Shown here in pieces: positions 58,531 through 64,000 of a stretch of 64,000 bases of DNA (its first letter is position 1; each line of letters begins with the position of its first letter). Location: the NCBI GenBank assembly GCA_026874595.1, contig CM049307.1:8765579-8829578 (forward strand). Reading direction: 5' to 3'. Source of the stretch: Sipunculus nudus. Taxonomy: Eukaryota > Annelida > Sipuncula > Golfingiida > Sipunculidae. A model generated the notes under the pieces. That model was not told where the DNA came from. It searched no databases and saw only the letters and a program-made list of their open reading frames with translations. The position numbers and the translations under genes were made by a program.

Positions 58531-61500
58531 GTATCTCCCAAAACAGAGATTGCAGATGCTATGTTTTCAGCTGAGTTTTGATGGCGCAGTATTTGTTACT
58601 CAAGAACTCCTTGGAGACCCCTGGACTGATCTTTCTGAAACCCTGCATAATTATTGGGTCACATGTGCCTGGTGCCTAACAAACATTGGTGGTCCTATTT
58701 GCCATCCCTTTCACACAGTGTCTATGTGTACATCTTTTTAGTTAAAACAGCCCATATCTCAGGGGTTGTTTAATGTATTGGGCTGAAATTGTGCATGTCC
58801 ATAGATCTTGGATACCTCCATCTTATACCATCTGCAATCATTTGGGTGTCCATCTGTGCATTTGCTTTGGGTGAAAATCTCTCATATCTCAGGAGTGATT
58901 CATTTATATGGTTTGATATTCGGCCACTATCTTAGATACCTTTCTCATATACATGATAGGTGGTGCCACTTACCATTCCGTTGTCTAAGAATACATTGAT
59001 GCCCTTTTCTCAGGAGTGTTTTGCAGTATTGGCCTGAAGTTTTGCATATCCATAGATCTTTGATACCTTAATGTCATACTTACTTTTTGGCACCACCTAA
59101 AATCATTTTCATGTAGTGCCCATCAATAAATTTGATTTTGGTAAAAATTATGCATATCTCAGAAATGGATGGATGTGTCGGCCAGAAGTATTGCACGTCA
59201 ATCCCTCATGGATAGCATAGTCATACCAGACAGGTGGGGCCACCTATCAACCTGAACTTTGCATGTCCATTGATCTTGGATTGTTTATCTTGTATACAAG
59301 TCTGATGATGCCACCTACAATCAGTTTCATATGGCAGCCACCTGTAGGTCTGCTTTTGATAAAATTCACGCTGGTTGGACTTATGCATGTAGATCCTGGA
59401 TAGCTTTCTTGATTTTATGACAGGTGGTGCCACCAACATTCACCTTCACACATCTAAGCTAATATCTCAGGACTGGTTAGACTTATCTTCCTGAAATTTT
59501 GCATGTGTATAGACCTCACTTTGCACAGCATCCATCTGTTTGTTGAAAAAAATTACTTATATGTCGGTAGTGGTTTGATTATCTGCCTAAGATTTTTCAT
59601 GTTTATACCTCTTGACTAGCTTTCTTGAATTTATGGCAGGTGGCGCCACCTTCATATATGTTTACACTGCGGACATCCTACTTATATATCAGGACTGGTA
59701 TGACATATCGGCCTGAAATTTTGCTTGTGTTTAGATCTCACATAGCTCCTTATCATACGAAAACTGGTTGTGTAATCTGCAACCATTTTTGCACATCGTC
59801 TGTGTTTGTGTGCCTTTGGTTAAAATCACTCATATCTCGGTCGTGGTTAAGACTTATCCACTTGAAATTTTGCATGCATATTGATCCTGAATAGTTTTTA
59901 GCTCAGCTGACTATAAGTCATCTGAGCTATAGTCGTGGTCCATTGTCCGTCGTCCGTCCGTCTGTCCGTCCGTCCGTCCGTAGATGTGGCACGTTTTGAA
60001 ACCGTAAGACCTAGGAATCCAAAATTCAGCATAATGTTAGATGTCCCCAAGATCTCCTACCAAGCCGAAAACTGGGTCTTTGTGACTTTGTTCCTTTGAG
60101 AAATTAAGGAAAAACCTCAATTTTTTATTAAAATCCTATTTTCACACTTCAGGACTGCCTAATATCAAAACCACTCATCTGTTTTTCTTCATATTTACCA
60201 TAAATATTCCTCTATATAGTTCCTATGTACATGCCAGAAATTAAGTCTGTAAAGTATAAATTCTTTAAGTTATGGGCCCAAACATAATGGACTTTGTAAA
60301 AAATCAGGAAAAATAATAACTCACTTAACATGAAAAATTTTGAAACTAGAGTCTATTTTCTCAAGTATATAACTATGTTTAATTAAGATTCAATTGTTTA
60401 CCCAAAATTAGATCTGAATTTTGTAAATTTTTTAAGTTATTAGCATAAAAAAAAAATCAGTACCTTAAATTTTGCCCAACTTTGACCATGGCACGTTTTT
60501 TTTCTGTAAGCACCATTGATTTAATTTTCACAGCATGTAAACATAAATATTTAGTTTGTCTAAATCTGATATTTGAAAATAAAAGCTTGAAAATTAAGCT
60601 AGTTATTGATTTTTTTTCTGTAGTCACTTGCTTTGATTACAGATGCAGGGTCCCACTCCAGGTCACTGGAAGTCAGCTAAGCCAGGGTTTCTGATTTGTT
60701 ACAGTCACTGGGGGGAGATCCCCTGCTGTGACAGGTGTACAGTTATTCTCATATCACCACCCCAATCATCACTCCCCCCCCCCCCCACCCCGCCACAAAC
60801 CCAAGCCACCAAGTGTTATGCAGTAATTGTTATTGTTTTCACTGTATCTCCTTAATTGTAATGCTGTTTCCACTCCGATATGCAAAAACTTTCCTTGAAA
60901 AAATAATTCAAGGTGTAATCCAGAAGATGCAATGTTGTGTAATGTAGCATTTTTAAAGAAATCAGTTTTCTTTTAAATGATTTTAACAAATATAAATGAA
61001 CCCATCAGTATGCTTAAATTATTATAAAATGTGAAGCACATTATGGATAAATAAAGACACAATTAAAAATTGTGAAATCTAAATCAAGTATTATTATTAG
61101 ATATTTATTGTTTTGCAGCTTTAAAAGATATATAAGATATAAGAATATTTTTGTGGTAAAAAATAAATAAACTTTTGTATGCATGATGTGGTGTTATCTG
61201 ACAAGATTGAGATTTATGATGATGCAATTGAGAATTATGAATCAACTTTTATATTCAGATATATATGTTAAATTGGAAATGTATAGAAATATAAACTTAA
61301 ATTAGAAAATAATTGATGTGATAAAAAAATCAGGATTTAATACAAACATTTGTTCATTATTTTCCTGCCTCAGCAGAATTTGAGATCAGGCTTTGTTTGC
61401 CCTGTTTTATGTTGTTAATTAGCTATATTTCAACTGTATACATTTCATAAAAAAAATACATATATATTTAATTATATATATTATACAAAAAATAGATTCA

Positions 61501-62990
61501 ATTGAACAAATGTGTAAACTAATGAAATGTCAACAGTTAATCGAAAAACCAATTAATGATCATGGTAATAGTACAGATCATTTGTTCACAAACTGCTCAC
61601 ATGCTTTAGTTTCAACATTAGGAAACACATGGTCAGGTCACAAAATATTTTTTGCAACAGTTTCTTGCTCATCAATACAAACCAATCATATAAACCAACC
61701 ATGGCCTTTATTACCTCTTCCTCTTTCACTTTATCTCCATTAGATATTATTTTAGATTTTTACCTTCAAGGTTAACGTCAGCTGAGCACAGTGACCCATA
61801 GGTCCCTTGTTTGATTTTTTGACAGTTGGCACCATCAACAGTCACATCCACGCTGCAGACATCTGTACTAATATCACAGGACTGGTTTGACGTATCTACC
61901 TGATATTTTGCATGTGTATAGACTTCACATAGTTCTTTCTCATACACAAAACTTGTGGCGCCACATGCAACCACTGTTGCACAGCATCCATCAGTTAGTA
62001 TTAAGTTGGAAAAAATCACTCATATCTCGGCACTGGTTTGACTTATCTGCCTAAAATATTGCATGTGTATACCTGTTGAATAGCTTTCTTGATTTTATGG
62101 CAGGTGCCACCACCTACATTTTAATGATTTATGTTAACCTTGCAGACATCAAGCTAATATCTTAGGACTGGTATGACATATCGGCCTGAAATTTTGCTTG
62201 TGTTTAGATCTCACAAAGCTGTTTATCAATCGCAAAACTAGTGGTGCCACCAGCAACCATTTTTGCACAGTGTCCTTCTGTTCGTCTGCCTTGGGTTAAA
62301 ATCACTCATATCTCTGTAGTGGTTAGACTTATCCACCTGAAATTTTGCATTCACATTCACGCTGCAGACATCTACACTACTATCTCAGGACTGGTAAGAT
62401 GTATGGGCCTGAAATTGTGCATGTTTATAGATCTATCATAGCTCTTTATAATATGTAAAACTGATGGCGCCACCTGCAACCATGTTTACACTGTGTCCTC
62501 TGTTTGTCTGCCATGGGATAAAATCACTCTTGGCAGAGGTTTGACTTATCCACCTTACATTTTGCATATGTAAATATCTTGGGTAGCTTTCTAGATTTGT
62601 GGCTGGTTGCGCCATCTAGGTTACATTCACGCTGCAGACATCACGCTAATATCTCAGGACTGCTGTGGCATATAGTACTGAAACTTGCAAGAGTATAGGT
62701 CCTACATGGCTCTACAGCTTATACAAATTTGGTCGCCAGACTAACAACCATTTTTGCATGGTGTCCATCTGTTCATCTGCTGGTATAAATCACTCATCTC
62801 TCAGGAGTGTGATGACTTATCCGCCTGAAATTTTGCATAAGTATACATCCTTGATATCTTTCTCTTTCAAATAACAGTTTGCGCCACCACAATCATGTTT
62901 AGGTGGCAGACATCCATGCTAGTATACAACACATCTCACTCTGATTTCAGTGGATACAGGTAGTCACTTGTCGACTACCCATTTTCCAGT
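58531..62990 (+). mobile_element. Old family R element, interrupted by a family S element
   Basis: The left end CCCAAAACAGAGATTGCAGA then TGCTATGTTTTCAGCTG, and the right end CTCTGATTTCAGTGGATAC then GTAGTCACTTGTCGACTACC, match the ends of the 13733-15436 element. The core is many diverged 280-bp-family monomers (CATATCTC, CTGAAATTTTGCATG, AGGTGGCGCCACC at 59639). Monomers are more diverged than at 14201-15041 and the hairpin stems have mismatches, so this copy is older. Confidence 0.8.
59897..61810 (-). mobile_element. Family S element nested in the family R element
   Basis: The left edge TTTTTAGCTCAGCTGACTAT at 59897 and the right edge near GTGACCCATAGGTCCCTTGT at 61810 are the complement of the copy at 9851-11757, in the same internal order. 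Length 1.91 kb against 1.91 kb. Family R sequence stops in TCCTGAATAG and resumes at TTGATTTTTTGACAG, so the insertion site is a T-rich spot within one monomer. Confidence 0.85.
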
Positions 62991-63407
62991 TTTAAAGAGC
63001 CTCCCACGAGTGTGTTGCACTTGCAACATGAATATAACCAAATGTTCTGCACTCATGACACCTGAAAGGTCCGTATGGACATCATACTTAATGGTATGAA
63101 AGTTGTAAACTGATAGAGTAATGCGTTGTCTCAAATGCCTATTTTGTCCTTCACAGCTTGTTGTTTTCTCAAACACAATACTTATCTGGTTTGAAAATGA
63201 CGAAATAGCAGTTAAAAACAGTGAAGTTTATGGTAAATTCCAATAATCCTGTTGTACACCTGGTTCCCGTTTTTGCATACAAGTTGCAAAGTAACAGCAA
63301 ATTTGTCAGATACATGGTTTTCCTGCAGAATTAAATAGAATAAGAAAACCTTTGATAGGTATGTTTAATTCCCACCACAAGATGAGAATGATCTTTTAAA
63401 TTGAAAG

Positions 63408-63553
63408 AGGCTTTTGATAATTTATACTCACAAAATGATATGAAAAAATCTGAAAGAGAAAGAGTCAACTTAGATTCTGTCACTAGAGCACCACCAGGTG
63501 GAATTATAGGAATCCACAGAATTATGACATCAAGAGAACTTGGCAAAATGAAT
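63408..63553 (+). CDS. Candidate internal exon, product unknown
   Basis: After a weak acceptor (TTTTAAATTGAAAG) the frame reads AFDNLYSQNDMKKSERERVN then LDSVTRAPPGGIIGIHRIMT and SRELGK. The entry phase (two bases completing a codon) fits the phase-1 donor at 54716, so it could belong to the same gene. The polypyrimidine tract is poor, the exit donor (AAT|GTGTGT) is ordinary and the opposite strand is also open. No family is recognised. Confidence 0.25.
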
Positions 63554-64000
63554 GTGTGTTATGATGTTGCATTTGTCATTTTCACTTCCCTTTTCATAAT
63601 CAGGCTTTTGTTTACAGATGAATTATTAATAATCAATGAAAGGTCAGTGGTTTATATCAGAATCACTATGTATTATATCATATATAGACATACCTTTTAC
63701 TGAACAAGGTGTTAACTGTATAAGTTTAACTGTTTGTCATATGAACAGTAGAATATATACGGGTACATATATTTTAGAGCCTGCAGCCATGTCAGCCATC
63801 AGATTGTGGCTAGCCAGACTAAACTGACTTTAATCAGTAGCTGGCTTAAAATGACTTGATAGACTGTGTTAATATTGCACTTCATATATGAACAAACACT
63901 TAGTATGCTTTAAGCAACCAGAAACAAACATGTTTAAAATTCAGCAAAAGGAGAATGTTCATTTTTCATCAGACACTGTAAAGATCTACTGGTTACAAGC
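63554..64000. other. Unassigned sequence to the window end
   Basis: AT-rich. Nothing recognised. Confidence 0.4.

Noticed and set aside
1-64000. CRISPR array, operon or bacterial-type system
   Set aside because: The tandem repeats have no spacer-repeat organisation and the gene structure is spliced eukaryotic.

Overview
The window is AT-rich animal nuclear DNA. It has long introns with canonical splice sites, no operons, and a dense load of short, nested, non-autonomous transposable elements. Repeat cores carrying the GGTGGCGCCACC palindrome, terminal-hairpin elements reminiscent of bivalve pearl/Helentron families, and many long G or C runs suggest a mollusc, most likely a bivalve. The species is an inference; the sequence does not prove it.

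One gene is complete. It is a mitochondrial methylenetetrahydrofolate dehydrogenase/cyclohydrolase (MTHFD2 type) on the minus strand, with six coding exons between 50590 and 32872 that join to a 358-residue protein. Its introns hold most of the repeats. Intron 5 holds a 45-bp tandem array in which the 3' splice site and first codons of the last exon are repeated in frame. A second, more decayed array of the same unit lies 2.4 kb upstream in the same intron.

Two more genes are seen only by their first coding exon. At 16307-16228 (minus) is a probable start of an ETNPPL/PHYKPL-type class-III aminotransferase (phospho-lyase); its other exons were not found in the 16 kb to the left edge. At 54398-54716 (plus) is a GC-rich exon for an unrecognised acidic, Pro/Ser-rich N-terminus ending in a strong GTGAGT donor. 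Two weaker candidate exons are at 30866-30737 (minus) and 63408-63553 (plus).

Layout: 1-16.2 kb is repeats plus one decayed LINE reverse transcriptase. 16.2-17.3 kb is the start of the aminotransferase-like gene. 17.3-30.7 kb has little that can be recognised apart from a composite element at 25.6-28.4 kb. 30.9-32.4 kb is a nested terminal-inverted-repeat element. 32.6-51 kb is the MTHFD2 locus. 51.8-54 kb holds short G-run elements and two ~490-bp inverted arms around a 0.6-kb spacer. 54.4-64 kb is the unknown plus-strand gene and its repeat-filled first intron, with a tRNA-derived SINE and a nested 280-bp-family element.
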